Part shown: positions 52,594 through 63,277 of the stretch, piece by piece
How positions within the stretch are numbered: position 1 is the stretch's first letter
How the letters are laid out: each line of letters opens with the position of its first letter
Origin: Pseudoalteromonas shioyasakiensis
GTDB lineage: Bacteria > Pseudomonadota > Gammaproteobacteria > Enterobacterales > Alteromonadaceae
Assembly: GCF_001550135.1 (NCBI RefSeq)
Contig: NZ_LRUE01000005.1
Location: 62,001-126,000, forward strand
Reading direction: 5' to 3'
Length of the DNA stretch: 64,000 nucleotides
Made by a program: the position numbers and the translations under genes
Notes under the pieces: model-generated
The model's database searches: none
Seen by the model: the letters and a program-made list of their open reading frames with translations, nothing else
What the model was told of the DNA's origin: nothing

Positions 52594-53924
52594 TTTCCTA
52601 GCTTAGTTAAATCTAGACGCAATACTTTAGAGCGGCGTTCATGGTTATAAAGCGCTTTTTTCTTCGCAGGTAGCTCATCAACGGTCACTATTTCAAAACT
52701 TTGCTCTAAAAACCAGTGAATGCTGCGTGTGGTGAGGGCAAATAAATGTGAATAACCTGCACGTTTAGCCTTATTAATAATAAACCTCAGTAGATAACTG
52801 CCACGATCGGCATCTCGGTACTGAGGGTGCACAGCCAAACTTGCAAACTCCCCTACTTGTTCATCAGCAAACGGATACAAAGCCGCACAGGCTATGATAA
52901 GTCCATCACGCTCAATAACCGTAAATTGTTCAATTTCGATTTCTAGCTGTTCACGTGAACGGCGCACTAAATAGCCTTGCTGTTCAAGGGGTCTAATAAG
53001 GTTAATGATACCGGTAATATCAGCAATACTTGCACTTCGTAATTGCTCAGAGCTTTGCGGTGCGATTTGTGTACCAATACCATCTAAAGAGAACAGCTCT
53101 TGTAATAGTGCACCATCTTCTTTGTAACTAACAAGATGGCAACGATGTACACCACCTCGACAAGCATCAATTGCAGCTTGTAAGAAAACAGTTGCGCTTA
53201 CACATGAATCTGGTTGCTTGCGATAGTTTACTAGTAGCTGCTCAGCTTCATTTGGCATTAGCTCTGCAATCGCCTCACCATTTTCATCCAAAATACCGGC
53301 TTCTTTACAAAAGCCAAGCATTTTATCGGCGCGTAGTTTGAGAGCTACTTGCGTAGCAATTTCTTCAGCAGTTAAGTTAAAACTTTCACCTGTAACAGAC
53401 GCCGCTATTGGCCCAAGCAGCACAATTCCGTTGTTATCTAACTGGTGGCGAATACCCGCAACATCAATACGTCTCACTCTACCTGAATGATGATAGTCAA
53501 CACCTTCATCAACACCTAAAGGCTGAGCAATAACAAAATTTCCACTCACCACATTTAAAAATGAGCCAGACATAGGTGTACTACTTAAAGACGTAGATAA
53601 ACGCGCGGTTATATCGAACTGCATTGCACCCGCAACTTTTTTAATTACATCAAATGTTGCGTTATCAGTTACCCGTATCTCATTATGAAACTGACTAGTT
53701 ATGCCAACTTGTTCAAGCGCTGCGTTAAACTGTGGGCGAGCACCAAACACTAAAACAATCTTAATACCAAGACTAGTTAATAGCGCGACATCGTTGATGA
53801 TACTGCGACAACCAGACTGATCGATCGCCTCTCCGCCAAGCATAACAACGAATGTTTTACCGCGGTGAGCATTAACGTATGGGGTTGACTGGCGAAATCC
53901 ATCTACCAATTCTGTGGTACGCAC
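52584..53924 (-). CDS. argA: N-acetylglutamate synthase
   Basis: The 446-residue protein has an N-terminal amino-acid-kinase-like domain (FVVMLGGEAIDQSGCRSIIN, about 25-290) and a C-terminal GNAT acetyltransferase domain (ASLAVHPQYRDADRGSYLLR). It makes N-acetylglutamate, the first step of arginine synthesis; the kinase-like domain usually binds feedback arginine. Two ARG-box-like sites about 65 bp upstream of the start support arginine repression by ArgR. Its stop lies within a perfect palindrome. Confidence 0.94.
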   Translation of the reverse strand: MRTTELVDGFRQSTPYVNAHRGKTFVVMLGGEAIDQSGCRSIINDVALLTSLGIKIVLVFGARPQFNAALEQVGITSQFHNEIRVTDNATFDVIKKVAGAMQFDITARLSTSLSSTPMSGSFLNVVSGNFVIAQPLGVDEGVDYHHSGRVRRIDVAGIRHQLDNNGIVLLGPIAASVTGESFNLTAEEIATQVALKLRADKMLGFCKEAGILDENGEAIAELMPNEAEQLLVNYRKQPDSCVSATVFLQAAIDACRGGVHRCHLVSYKEDGALLQELFSLDGIGTQIAPQSSEQLRSASIADITGIINLIRPLEQQGYLVRRSREQLEIEIEQFTVIERDGLIIACAALYPFADEQVGEFASLAVHPQYRDADRGSYLLRFIINKAKRAGYSHLFALTTRSIHWFLEQSFEIVTVDELPAKKKALYNHERRSKVLRLDLTKLGNKR

Positions 53925-53988
53925 GTAATATTTACCTTATTAAAGTCGAGTGTTTTAATAAAAACAGATATACAAGCCACAAGTGTAG

Positions 53989-54023
53989 AGAATTTATATT
54001 CACAAATAAAGCATTATTATTCT
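53989..54023. promoter_or_regulatory. Tandem ARG boxes upstream of argA
   Basis: AGAATTTATATTCA (53989-54002) matches 13 of 14 positions of TGAATWWWWATTCA, and AGCATTATTATTCT (54010-54023) matches 11. They are 21 bp apart, the spacing of tandem ARG boxes bound by ArgR hexamers. They lie 65 bp before the argA start. Confidence 0.7.
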
Positions 54024-54072
54024 TAATTTATAATTGGAATTTTCTTGTAGGGAACAAAAAAGTGATAGATAC

Positions 54073-54102
54073 AAAAAAGGCCCGCATAAGCGAGCCTTTT
54101 TT
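54073..54102 (-). terminator. Terminator of sucCD
   Basis: The stem AAAAAAGGC plus CGC against GCG plus GCCTTTTTT has one mismatch and loop ATAA; on the minus strand it ends with a T tract. It begins 16 bp past the sucD stop. Confidence 0.85.
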
Positions 54103-54118
54103 AAGAGATTAGAACTGA

Positions 54119-54991
54119 TTACCAGCCTGTTTTCTCTTTAAGTGCATTACCGATATCAGCTAATGAACGTACAGTTTTTACGCCAGCAGCTTCTAATGCA
54201 GCAAATTTCTCATCAGCAGTACCTTTACCGCCTGCGATGATTGCACCAGCGTGACCCATACGCTTACCTGGAGGTGCAGTAACACCCGCAATGTAAGAAA
54301 CAACTGGTTTAGTCACGTTGTGCTTGATGTATTCTGCAGCTTCTTCTTCTGCAGTACCACCGATTTCACCGATCATAACGATAGCTTCAGTTTGCTCGTC
54401 TTTTTCGAACATTTCTAAAACGTCGATGAAGTTAGTGCCAGGGATTGGGTCACCACCGATACCAACACATGTTGATTGGCCGAAACCAGCGTCAGTAGTT
54501 TGCTTAACCGCTTCGTAAGTAAGAGTACCAGAACGTGATACGATACCTACTTTACCAGGCTTGTGGATGTGACCAGGCATGATACCGATCTTAGTTTCAC
54601 CCGGAGTGATAACACCTGGGCAGTTAGGACCGATCATACGAACACCAGTTTCATCAAGCTTAACTTTAACGTCAACCATGTCTAGTGTTGGGATACCTTC
54701 AGTGATACAAACGATTAGCTCGATGCCAGCATCGATAGCTTCTAAGATTGCATCTTTACAGAAAGGTGCTGGTACGTAGATAACTGATGCAGTTGCGCCA
54801 GTTGCTTCAACAGCGTCACGTACTGTGTTGAATACTGGAAGACCAAGGTGCGTTTGACCGCCTTTACCTGGGCTTACACCACCAACCATTTGTGTACCGT
54901 ACTCAAGCGCTTGCTCAGAGTGGAAAGTACCTTGGCCACCTGTGAAACCTTGACAGATAACTTTTGTATCTTTATTGATTAATACAGACAT
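54119..54991 (-). CDS. sucD: Succinyl-CoA synthetase alpha subunit
   Basis: The 290-residue subunit binds CoA and carries the phosphohistidine (in [17 protein letters not shown]). The N-terminal Rossmann domain has [20 protein letters not shown]. With SucC it makes succinate, CoA and a nucleoside triphosphate from succinyl-CoA. It overlaps sucC by one base (TAATG), so the two are made at equal ratio. Ends at a strong terminator. Confidence 0.97.
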   Translation of the reverse strand: MSVLINKDTKVICQGFTGGQGTFHSEQALEYGTQMVGGVSPGKGGQTHLGLPVFNTVRDAVEATGATASVIYVPAPFCKDAILEAIDAGIELIVCITEGIPTLDMVDVKVKLDETGVRMIGPNCPGVITPGETKIGIMPGHIHKPGKVGIVSRSGTLTYEAVKQTTDAGFGQSTCVGIGGDPIPGTNFIDVLEMFEKDEQTEAIVMIGEIGGTAEEEAAEYIKHNVTKPVVSYIAGVTAPPGKRMGHAGAIIAGGKGTADEKFAALEAAGVKTVRSLADIGNALKEKTGW

Positions 54992-56157
54992 TATTTGCCC
55001 TCCGCAGCAGCAACAACTTTTTCAGCTGCGTCTGTTAGTGATTCAGCAGCGATGATGTTAAGGTCAGAACTAGCTAGTACTTCACGACCAAGTTCAGCGT
55101 TAGTACCTTCTAAACGTACTACTACAGGAACGTTAACACCTACTTCTTTAACTGCGCCGATGATACCTTCTGCGATCATGTCACAACGTACGATACCACC
55201 AAAGATGTTAACTAAAACAGCTTTAACGTTGTCGTCAGATAAGATGATCTTGAATGCTTCAGATACACGCTCTTTAGTTGCACCGCCACCAACATCTAGG
55301 AAGTTAGCTGGCTTGCCACCGTGTAGGTTTACGATGTCCATAGTACCCATTGCTAGGCCTGCACCGTTAACCATACAACCAACGTTACCGTCTAGTGCAA
55401 CGTAGTTAAGCTCAAAGCTTGCAGCGTGAGCTTCACGCGCATCTTCTTGTGAAGGATCGTGCATTTCACGGATTTTAGGTTGACGGTAAAGCGCGTTACC
55501 ATCTACACCGATTTTACCGTCTAGACAGTGAAGGTTACCTTCGTCTGTGATTACTAGAGGGTTGATTTCTAATAGAGCGAAATCGAAATCGTTGAACATG
55601 TTAGCAAGACCCATGAAGATCTTAACGAACTGTTTCATTTGAGTAGGGTTTAAACCTAGTTTGAAGCCTAACTCACGAGCTTGGTAAGCTTGAGGACCAA
55701 CTAGTGGATCGATCTCAGCTTTGTGAATTAGTTCTGGAGTTTCTTCTGCAACTTGCTCGATTTCAACACCACCTTCAGTAGATGCCATGAAAACAACTTT
55801 ACGAGAAGCACGATCTACTACAGCGCCAAGATATAATTCGTTAGCGATGTCAGTGCAGCTTTCAACAAGAATTTTTGATACTGGCTGACCATTTTCGTCT
55901 GTTTGGTAAGTAACTAAGTTTTTACCTAACCAGTTCGCAGCGAACTCTTTAACTTCGTCAGTTGTTTTAACTAGCTTAACACCGCCAGCTTTACCACGGC
56001 CACCTGCGTGAACCTGTGTTTTAACAACCCACATATCACCGCCGATTTTCTCAGCAGCTGCTGCAGCTTCTTCAGGTGTATCGCAAGCGAAACCTTGAGA
56101 AACTGGTAAACCATATTCGGCAAAAAGTTGTTTTGCCTGATACTCATGCAAATTCAT
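54991..56157 (-). CDS. sucC: Succinyl-CoA synthetase beta subunit
   Basis: The 388-residue subunit has an ATP-grasp domain starting [20 protein letters not shown], with [20 protein letters not shown], and the C-terminal flavodoxin-like half ([20 protein letters not shown]). It forms the nucleotide site of the enzyme. It is separated from sucB by 177 bp including a strong terminator, so it probably has its own promoter. Confidence 0.97.
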   Translation of the reverse strand: MNLHEYQAKQLFAEYGLPVSQGFACDTPEEAAAAAEKIGGDMWVVKTQVHAGGRGKAGGVKLVKTTDEVKEFAANWLGKNLVTYQTDENGQPVSKILVESCTDIANELYLGAVVDRASRKVVFMASTEGGVEIEQVAEETPELIHKAEIDPLVGPQAYQARELGFKLGLNPTQMKQFVKIFMGLANMFNDFDFALLEINPLVITDEGNLHCLDGKIGVDGNALYRQPKIREMHDPSQEDAREAHAASFELNYVALDGNVGCMVNGAGLAMGTMDIVNLHGGKPANFLDVGGGATKERVSEAFKIILSDDNVKAVLVNIFGGIVRCDMIAEGIIGAVKEVGVNVPVVVRLEGTNAELGREVLASSDLNIIAAESLTDAAEKVVAAAEGK

Positions 56158-56284
56158 GATGCTTTATCCAATTTTTTATACTAAAAGAGCTGAATATTTA
56201 TGCAAAATAAACAGCTATCCCAAATTGCGCACTTAGTATAAATCCCAAGGCTCCACATGAAAACCCCAGTTAGACCAAAGGCGC

Positions 56285-56316
56285 AAAAAAAAAGCTGTGA
56301 ACGAGGTTCACAGCTT
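56285..56316 (-). terminator. Terminator between sucB and sucC
   Basis: On the minus strand, an 11-bp perfect stem AAGCTGTGAAC/GTTCACAGCTT with loop CTC is followed by T residues (eight or nine). It begins 18 bp after the sucB stop. Confidence 0.93.
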
Positions 56317-56334
56317 AGTTTTCATACAACCAGA

Positions 56335-57870
56335 TTAAACATCTAGTAGTAAACGAGTCGGATCTTCAAGTAACTCTTTAATTGTTACTAAGAAACCTAC
56401 TGATTCTTTACCATCGATTTGGCGGTGATCATAAGATAACGCTAAGTACATCATTGGTAAGATTTCAACTTTACCATTTACAGCCATAGGACGCTCTTGG
56501 ATTTTGTGCATACCTAAAATTGAAGACTGTGGTAAGTTGATGATTGGTGTAGATAGTAATGAACCGAATACACCACCGTTAGTGATAGTGAAGTTACCAC
56601 CTGTCATATCATCAATTGATAATTTACCGTCACGACCTTTAAGCGCTAGCTCACGGATACCTTTTTCGATTTCAGCAACTGATAGCTTGTCACAGTCTTT
56701 AAGTACTGGTGTAACAAGACCACGTGGTGTAGAAACCGCGATGCTGATGTCGAAGTAGTTGTGATAAACAATGTCATCACCGTCGATAGACGCATTTACT
56801 TCAGGGAAACGCTTAAGTGCTTCAGTAACTGCTTTCACGTAGAAAGACATGAAACCTAAACGGATACCGTGACGCTTTTCGAATACTTCTTGGTACTGCT
56901 TACGAAGGTCCATGATTGGCTTCATGTTAACTTCGTTGAAAGTCGTTAACATTGCAGTTGAGTTTTTCGCTTCAAGAAGACGATTAGCGATTGTTTTACG
57001 TAAACGAGTCATAGGAACACGTTTTTGCGTACGGTCACCCATAGGTGCTGCTGGCGCTGCTGCTTCCGCTTTAGGAGCTGCTGCCGGTGCTTTTAAGAAT
57101 GTATCAACATCTTCTTTAGTTACACGGCCATTTTTGCCAGTACCTTTGATTTTTGATGCATCAAGGCCTTTCTCAGCGATTAAACGACGAACTGACGGCG
57201 TTAACACGTCAGAGCTGTCATTTGATTCGCTTGCTGGTGCTGCTTCAGCTTTAGGAGCTGCTGCCGGTGCTGCACCCGCTTTAACTGTACCAATTACTTG
57301 CTCACCAAGTACTGTTTCGCCTTCAGCGTGAATGTGCTCACCCATGATACCGTCTTCTTGAGCAACAACTTCAAGAACAACTTTATCAGTTTCGATGTCA
57401 ACAAGGTTTTGGTCGCGAGTTACCGCTTCACCTGGTTGAACGTGCCAAGTAGCAATTGTCGCGTCTGCGACTGATTCTGGAAGTACAGGTACTTTAATGT
57501 CCACTTCTTTACCTTCTGATGCTGGTGCTGATTGCGCCGCTGGCGCGTCTTCTGATTGAGCTGGTGCTGATTGCGCCGCTGGCGCGTCTTCTGATTGAGC
57601 TGGTGCAGATTCGTCACTTGCTGGTGCAGCATCTGCATCACCAAGTAATGCAATTACTTGTTCGCCAAGTACCGTTGCACCTTCTTCTTGTGAAATTTCA
57701 GTGATTACACCGTCATTTGGTGCAACAACTTCTAAAACAACTTTATCTGTTTCGATATCTACTAAGTTTTGGTCGCGGCTTACTTTGTCGCCAACACTTA
57801 CGTGCCAAGTTGCAACTGTAGCATCAGCAACCGACTCAGGAAGTACAGGAACTTTAATTTCTGTGCTCAT
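56335..57870 (-). CDS. sucB: 2-oxoglutarate dehydrogenase E2 (dihydrolipoyl succinyltransferase) with two lipoyl domains
   Basis: The 511-residue E2 has two lipoyl domains, each with the lipoylated lysine in [10 protein letters not shown] (about residues 43 and 160), against one in E. coli (about 405 residues). They are joined by an Ala/Ser/Glu/Gln-rich linker containing a duplicated 13-residue unit. A subunit-binding domain ([20 protein letters not shown]) and the catalytic domain with [16 protein letters not shown] (HxxxDG) follow. It transfers succinyl groups to CoA in the TCA cycle. sucA lies 3 bp upstream. Confidence 0.95.
   Translation of the reverse strand: MSTEIKVPVLPESVADATVATWHVSVGDKVSRDQNLVDIETDKVVLEVVAPNDGVITEISQEEGATVLGEQVIALLGDADAAPASDESAPAQSEDAPAAQSAPAQSEDAPAAQSAPASEGKEVDIKVPVLPESVADATIATWHVQPGEAVTRDQNLVDIETDKVVLEVVAQEDGIMGEHIHAEGETVLGEQVIGTVKAGAAPAAAPKAEAAPASESNDSSDVLTPSVRRLIAEKGLDASKIKGTGKNGRVTKEDVDTFLKAPAAAPKAEAAAPAAPMGDRTQKRVPMTRLRKTIANRLLEAKNSTAMLTTFNEVNMKPIMDLRKQYQEVFEKRHGIRLGFMSFYVKAVTEALKRFPEVNASIDGDDIVYHNYFDISIAVSTPRGLVTPVLKDCDKLSVAEIEKGIRELALKGRDGKLSIDDMTGGNFTITNGGVFGSLLSTPIINLPQSSILGMHKIQERPMAVNGKVEILPMMYLALSYDHRQIDGKESVGFLVTIKELLEDPTRLLLDV
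57521..57598. repeat. 39-bp perfect tandem duplication in the sucB linker
   Basis: Two identical 39-bp units (57521-57559 and 57560-57598) are followed by a 9-base start of a third. They encode a repeated 13-residue linker unit ([13 protein letters not shown] type) between lipoyl domains. The reading frame is preserved. Confidence 0.92.
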
Positions 57871-57873
57871 TGC

Positions 57874-60693
57874 TTATCCTTTCTTTTCAATAGTAAGCGC
57901 ATCTGCAATTAGCGCTTGTTGTTCTTTATTATGCACTGACATATAACCACACGCTGGTGATGCTGATGCTTTACGACCTGCGTAAGTTAATTTAGCACCG
58001 GCAGGGATTGCGTCAACAAAGTGGTGTTGAGAACAATACCATGCACCTTGGTTTTGTGGCTCTTCTTGACACCAAACAAAATCTTTAACGTGTTGGTAAC
58101 GCTGCATGATTGTATCCATCTCAGCGTGTGGGAATGGATATAATTGTTCTACACGAACAATAGCAATGTTATTTAATTCTTGCTTACGACGCTCTTGTAG
58201 TAGTTCGTAGTAAACTTTACCGCTACAGAATACAACGCGTTCTACTTTATCCGCAGCAATATCATCGATTTCATCGATCATATTGTGGAACACACCTTCA
58301 GATAACTCTTCAAGTGAAGATGTTGCCAACGGGTGACGAAGTAGCGACTTAGGCGTCATAACAATCAATGGACGACGAAGTGGACGTACAGATTGACGAC
58401 GAAGCATTGCATAAACTTGCGCAGGTGTTGAAGGAACACATACTTGCATGTTGTGATCAGCACACAACTGTAAGAAACGCTCTAAACGTGCCGAGCTATG
58501 CTCAGGACCTTGACCTTCATAACCGTGTGGAAGTAAACATGTAAGACCACATAAACGGCCCCACTTCTGCTCACCTGAACTTAAGAATTGGTCAAAAACA
58601 ACTTGTGCACCGTTAGCGAAGTCACCAAATTGTGCTTCCCACATTACAAGTGACGTAGGTTCAGCTGTTGCGTAACCATATTCAAATGCAAGTACTGCTT
58701 CTTCAGACAGAACTGAGTCATACACTTCAAATGCACCTTGCTTTTCGCTGATATTTTGCAGCGGCAAGTATGTTGATGCATCTTTTTGGTTATGAACAAC
58801 AGCATGACGGTGGAAGAATGTACCACGGCCTGAATCTTGACCTGTTAAACGGATATCTGTACCTGCATCAACAAGGGTTGCATAAGCAAGTGTTTCAGCC
58901 ATACCCCAATCAAGTGGTTTTTCACCTGTCGCCATTAGCTTACGGTCGTCGTAGATTTTCTTAACGCGCGACTGTGCTTTGTGGCTTTCTGGGAAGCTTG
59001 CTACTTTTTCGCCAAGCTCTTTTAACTTTTCAACCGATACTGTTGCATCGTACTCAACATCCCAATCGTGACCAACAAACTTAGCCCAATCAGAAGAGTG
59101 TGATGTTTCTAGTTGAATTTCTTCAACAACACAGTTGCCTTTGTCTAAACCGTTACGGTAATCATCAGCAAGTGCTTTAACTTCATTTTCTGAGAATGAA
59201 CCTTCAGCAACTAATTGGTCTGCGTAAATTAGACGAGGTACTGGATGCTTTTTGATTTTTTGGTACATAAGTGGTTGAGTCGCGTTCGGCTCATCCGCTT
59301 CGTTATGACCATGACGGCGATAACACACTAAATCAATCACTACATCACGTTTAAACTGGTTTCTGAAATCAAGTGCGATTTGAGTAACAAATGCAACCGC
59401 TTCAGGATCGTCAGAGTTAACGTGGAAAATTGGTGCCTGAACCATTTTCGCAATATCAGTACAGTATGGTGTAGAACGTACATCAGACTGTTTAGACGTT
59501 GTGAAACCAACTTGGTTATTTACAACGATACGGATACTACCACCACAACTAAATGCGTTAGTTTGCGATAAGTTAAATGTTTCTTGTACAACACCTTGAC
59601 CTGCGATTGCAGAGTCACCGTGAATAGTAATTGGTAATGCTTTAATACCTGACTTATCACCTAGACGGTCTAAACGAGCACGTACCGAACCCATAACCAC
59701 TGGGTTAACGATTTCTAAGTGAGACGGGTTAAATGCAAGTGCCATGTGCACGTTGCCACCGTTAGTTGCAAAGTCAGATGAATAACCCATGTGATATTTA
59801 ACATCACCTGAGCCTAATGTGTCTTTGTGTTTACCAGCGAACTCATCGAATAATTCTGATGGGTTTTTACCTAAGACGTTCACTAGTACGTTCAAGCGAC
59901 CGCGGTGAGCCATACCAATAACAGCTTCTTTTTGTCCGCTTTCACCTGCACGATGAATTAGTTCTTTAAGCATTGGTACTAATGCGTCACCACCTTCAAG
60001 TGAGAAACGTTTTGCACCAGGGAACTTAGCCCCTAAATATTTTTCAAGGCCATCTGCAGCTGTTAATCCTTTAAGGATACGTAGCTTTTCTTCTTTAGAG
60101 AACGTTGGACGTGATTGCACTGATTCTAAACGTTGTTGTAACCAACGTTTTTCTTCAGTTGAAGTGATGTGCATATACTCAGCACCTACCGACCCACAAT
60201 AAGTCGTTTTGAGTGCTTGATATAGCTCACCTAATGGCATGGTTTCGCGACCGACAGCAAACGAACCCACATTGAATTCACGGTCAAAATCAGCTTCAGA
60301 TAAATCGTGGTACTCTAATTCTAGATCACGAACACGTTCGCGTTGCCAAATACCTAATGGATCTAGGTTGGCATTTTGGTGACCACGGAAACGGAAAGCA
60401 TTAATAAGTTGTAGCACCTTGACCTGTTTAGGATCGCCAGAGCCACCCTCTGCTACCACTACTTCTCTATGCTTGTTTTTAGCAAGCTGTGCAAATTGTG
60501 AACGAACTTCTGAATGTTTAACGTCAACATCCACACCATCAACTTTTGGTAATTGTTCGAACACTTCTCGCCATTCTTCTGGCACAGAAGTCGCATCATC
60601 TAAGTACGCTTCATAAAGCTCTTCTACGTAAGCAACGTTACCGCCGTTTAAGTGAGAAGATTCTAGCCATGCCTTCATCACACCTTCGTGCAT
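57874..60693 (-). CDS. sucA: 2-oxoglutarate dehydrogenase E1
   Basis: The 939-residue thiamine-diphosphate enzyme decarboxylates 2-oxoglutarate. The N-terminal SuccinylCoA-type motif EELYEAYLDDATSVPEEWRE is present. The ThDP-binding region includes HGDSAIAGQGVVQETFNLSQ and IRIVVNNQVGFTTSKQSDVR, and the transketolase-like C half follows (SLVMWEAQFGDFANGAQVVF, VCVPSTPAQVYAMLRRQ). sucB follows after 3 bp; sdhB lies 84 bp upstream. Confidence 0.97.
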   Translation of the reverse strand: MHEGVMKAWLESSHLNGGNVAYVEELYEAYLDDATSVPEEWREVFEQLPKVDGVDVDVKHSEVRSQFAQLAKNKHREVVVAEGGSGDPKQVKVLQLINAFRFRGHQNANLDPLGIWQRERVRDLELEYHDLSEADFDREFNVGSFAVGRETMPLGELYQALKTTYCGSVGAEYMHITSTEEKRWLQQRLESVQSRPTFSKEEKLRILKGLTAADGLEKYLGAKFPGAKRFSLEGGDALVPMLKELIHRAGESGQKEAVIGMAHRGRLNVLVNVLGKNPSELFDEFAGKHKDTLGSGDVKYHMGYSSDFATNGGNVHMALAFNPSHLEIVNPVVMGSVRARLDRLGDKSGIKALPITIHGDSAIAGQGVVQETFNLSQTNAFSCGGSIRIVVNNQVGFTTSKQSDVRSTPYCTDIAKMVQAPIFHVNSDDPEAVAFVTQIALDFRNQFKRDVVIDLVCYRRHGHNEADEPNATQPLMYQKIKKHPVPRLIYADQLVAEGSFSENEVKALADDYRNGLDKGNCVVEEIQLETSHSSDWAKFVGHDWDVEYDATVSVEKLKELGEKVASFPESHKAQSRVKKIYDDRKLMATGEKPLDWGMAETLAYATLVDAGTDIRLTGQDSGRGTFFHRHAVVHNQKDASTYLPLQNISEKQGAFEVYDSVLSEEAVLAFEYGYATAEPTSLVMWEAQFGDFANGAQVVFDQFLSSGEQKWGRLCGLTCLLPHGYEGQGPEHSSARLERFLQLCADHNMQVCVPSTPAQVYAMLRRQSVRPLRRPLIVMTPKSLLRHPLATSSLEELSEGVFHNMIDEIDDIAADKVERVVFCSGKVYYELLQERRKQELNNIAIVRVEQLYPFPHAEMDTIMQRYQHVKDFVWCQEEPQNQGAWYCSQHHFVDAIPAGAKLTYAGRKASASPACGYMSVHNKEQQALIADALTIEKKG

Positions 60694-60733
60694 TTATAAG
60701 CCCTTTTCTTTAGCGCAGAAATTAATTGTTGTA

Positions 60734-60764
60734 AAAACAAGGTGGTTAATCACTTAACCACCTT
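60734..60764. terminator. Hairpin between sdhB and sucA
   Basis: A perfect 11-bp stem AAGGTGGTTAA/TTAACCACCTT with a 4-base loop, then GTTTTT on the minus strand. It may partly terminate the sdh transcript before sucA. Confidence 0.65.
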
Positions 60765-60777
60765 ACATATTCAAGCT

Positions 60778-61494
60778 TTAAACAGCGCGGTTTAAAAGCA
60801 TTGATTTGATTTGTCCAATTGCTTTGGTCGGGTTAAGACCTTTTGGACACACGCTAACACAGTTCATGATACTGTGACAACGGAACACGCTGAACGCATC
60901 GTCAAGGTCAGCAAGACGCTCTTCAGTAGCTGTATCGCGGCTATCAGCCAAGAAACGATACGCATGAAGAAGACCCGCAGGACCGATGAACTTGTCTGGA
61001 TTCCACCAGAACGAAGGACACGATGTTGAACAACATGCACATAAGATACACTCATATAAGCCATCTAACTTATCACGTTCTTCGATTGACTGAAGACGCT
61101 CACCCGCCGCAGGCGTGTCGTTGATTAGGTAAGGCTTAACTTTTTCGTATTGAGTGTAGAACTGACTCATGTCAATAACAAGGTCACGTACCACAGGTAA
61201 ACCTGGTAAAGGACGAATTACGATTTTACCTTTGCCACCTTTAAGTAGCGTTGATAAAGGAGTAATACACGCTAAACCGTTTTTACCATTCATGTTGATA
61301 CCGTCTGAACCACACACACCTTCACGGCATGAACGACGGAATGATAATGTTGGATCTTGCTCTTTTAATTGCATAAGCGCATCCAATACCATCATATCTT
61401 GGCCTTCTTGCGTTTCTAGCGAGAAGTCCTGCATACGTGGTGCATTATCAACATCTGGATTGTAACGATAAACCGAAAATTGTACTTGTGCCAT
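60778..61494 (-). CDS. sdhB: Succinate dehydrogenase iron-sulfur subunit
   Basis: The 238-residue subunit has the 2Fe-2S ligands in CREGVCGSDGINMNG and a later cysteine, and the 4Fe-4S/3Fe-4S ligands in CILCACCSTSCPSFWW and CHSIMNCVSVCPKGLNP. It passes electrons from SdhA to quinone. The ATG at 61494 has GGAGC 6-8 bases upstream and gives the family start MAQVQFSVYRYNP; the longer frame from 61539 runs back into sdhA. Confidence 0.97.
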   Translation of the reverse strand: MAQVQFSVYRYNPDVDNAPRMQDFSLETQEGQDMMVLDALMQLKEQDPTLSFRRSCREGVCGSDGINMNGKNGLACITPLSTLLKGGKGKIVIRPLPGLPVVRDLVIDMSQFYTQYEKVKPYLINDTPAAGERLQSIEERDKLDGLYECILCACCSTSCPSFWWNPDKFIGPAGLLHAYRFLADSRDTATEERLADLDDAFSVFRCHSIMNCVSVCPKGLNPTKAIGQIKSMLLNRAV

Positions 61495-61504
61495 CGTCTC
61501 GCTC

Positions 61505-63277
61505 CTAGTATGTACGTGCTTTAGGTGGGAAAGCTTCACGCAGTTTCGGCGCGTAGTTTACTTCACGTTTTGTCATTTCATCTGTAACTGGGTTATAGAT
61601 AGAGTGACATAGCCAGTTATCGTCATCACGATCTGGGAAGTCAAAACGAGAGTGTGCACCACGGCTTTCTGTACGGAAGTTTGCAGCTACTGCTGTTGAG
61701 TATGCTGTTTCCATCAAGTTATCAAGCTCTAGACATTCGATACGTGCAGTGTTGAACTCAGTCGACTTGTCGTCAAGACGAGCGTACTGAAGACGTTCAC
61801 GAATTTCTTTAAGCTCTTTAAGACCTGTTGCCATTGCATCACCTTCACGGAATACCGAGAAGTTAAGTTGCATACACATTTGTAGGTCTTTCTTGATTTG
61901 TACTGGGTCTTCACCTTGGCCAGCTTTAGAGTTTTCCCAACGGTTAAAGCGTGCAAGTGATGCTTCAAGGTCTGAATCAGACGCATCTTTACCTGCTTCA
62001 ACACCGTTAAGGTACTTACCTAAGAAATTACCAGCTGCGCGGCCGAATACAACTAAGTCAAGTAGTGAGTTACCACCTAGGCGGTTAGCACCGTGTACAG
62101 ATACACATGCAATCTCACCAACAGCGAATAAACCTTCAACTACTTTCTCTTGGCCGTTTGCATCAATTTGTAATGCTTGACCATTTACGTTAGTTGGAAC
62201 ACCACCCATCATGTAGTGACATGTTGGGATAACTGGAATTGGTTCTTTAGCTGGATCAACGTGTGCGAATGTTTTCGCAAGGTCACATACGCCTGGAAGA
62301 CGTAAGTTAAGTGTTTCTTCACCTAAGTGGTCAAGCTTAAGCTTGATGTGTGGGCCGTAAGGACCATCACAACCACGACCTTCACGGATCTCAGTCATCA
62401 TTGAACGAGCAACAACGTCACGAGACGCTAAGTCTTTTGCATTTGGTGCGTAACGTTCCATGAAGCGTTCGCCGTCTTTATTTAGAAGGTAACCACCTTC
62501 ACCACGACAACCTTCAGTTACAAGTACACCGGCACCGGCGATACCTGTTGGGTGGAACTGCCACATTTCCATATCTTGCATTGCAACACCAGCACGTGTA
62601 GCCATACCAACACCGTCACCAGTATTGATGTGTGCATTCGTTGTCGATGCGTAGATACGGCCTGCACCACCTGTTGCTAAAACAACAGCTTTTGATTTGA
62701 AGTAAACAACTTCGCCAGACTCGATGTCGATTGCTGTACAACCAACAACGTGACCGTCGCTGTTTTTAACTAAATCTAGTGCGTACCACTCAGAGAATAC
62801 GTTAGTTTTGTTTTTAACGTTCTGTTGGTATAAACAGTGTAATAGCGCGTGACCAGTACGGTCAGCTGCTGCTGCAGTACGTGCAGCCTGTTCACCACCA
62901 AAATTTTTCGACTGACCGCCGAAAGGACGTTGGTAAACACGGCCATTTTCAAAACGAGAAAATGGTAAACCCATGTTTTCTAATTCAGTAATAGCTTCTG
63001 GGCCTGTTTTACACATATATTCGATAGCGTCTTGGTCACCGATGAAATCGGAACCTTTAACAGTATCGTACATGTGCCATTCCCAGTTATCTTCATGTGA
63101 GTTACCCAGAGCAACCGTAATACCACCCTGTGCAGACACAGTGTGAGAACGTGTAGGGAAAACTTTTGAGATAAGTGCACAGGTTTTGCCTGATTCAGTG
63201 ATAGCTAGTGCTGCGCGCATACCCGCACCACCTGCACCAATCACTACAGCGTCAAATTCACGAACAGAATAATTCAC
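61505..63277 (-). CDS. sdhA: Succinate dehydrogenase flavoprotein subunit
   Basis: The 590-residue subunit oxidises succinate to fumarate. The FAD-binding [16 protein letters not shown] motif opens the protein and the flavinylated histidine is in [11 protein letters not shown]. The active-site RxxxH-type region includes [10 protein letters not shown] and [17 protein letters not shown]. The start is GTG, directly abutting the sdhD stop (TAAGTG), so initiation is probably coupled. Length is normal. Confidence 0.97.
   Translation of the reverse strand: MNYSVREFDAVVIGAGGAGMRAALAITESGKTCALISKVFPTRSHTVSAQGGITVALGNSHEDNWEWHMYDTVKGSDFIGDQDAIEYMCKTGPEAITELENMGLPFSRFENGRVYQRPFGGQSKNFGGEQAARTAAAADRTGHALLHCLYQQNVKNKTNVFSEWYALDLVKNSDGHVVGCTAIDIESGEVVYFKSKAVVLATGGAGRIYASTTNAHINTGDGVGMATRAGVAMQDMEMWQFHPTGIAGAGVLVTEGCRGEGGYLLNKDGERFMERYAPNAKDLASRDVVARSMMTEIREGRGCDGPYGPHIKLKLDHLGEETLNLRLPGVCDLAKTFAHVDPAKEPIPVIPTCHYMMGGVPTNVNGQALQIDANGQEKVVEGLFAVGEIACVSVHGANRLGGNSLLDLVVFGRAAGNFLGKYLNGVEAGKDASDSDLEASLARFNRWENSKAGQGEDPVQIKKDLQMCMQLNFSVFREGDAMATGLKELKEIRERLQYARLDDKSTEFNTARIECLELDNLMETAYSTAVAANFRTESRGAHSRFDFPDRDDDNWLCHSIYNPVTDEMTKREVNYAPKLREAFPPKARTY

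Noticed and set aside
57420..57704. Repetitive alternate-frame ORFs over the sucB linker
   Set aside because: They are out-of-frame readings of the 39-bp duplication and low-complexity linker.
61495..61539. SdhB start at 61539
   Set aside because: Would overlap the end of sdhA and adds 15 residues foreign to the family; ATG 61494 follows GGAGC.
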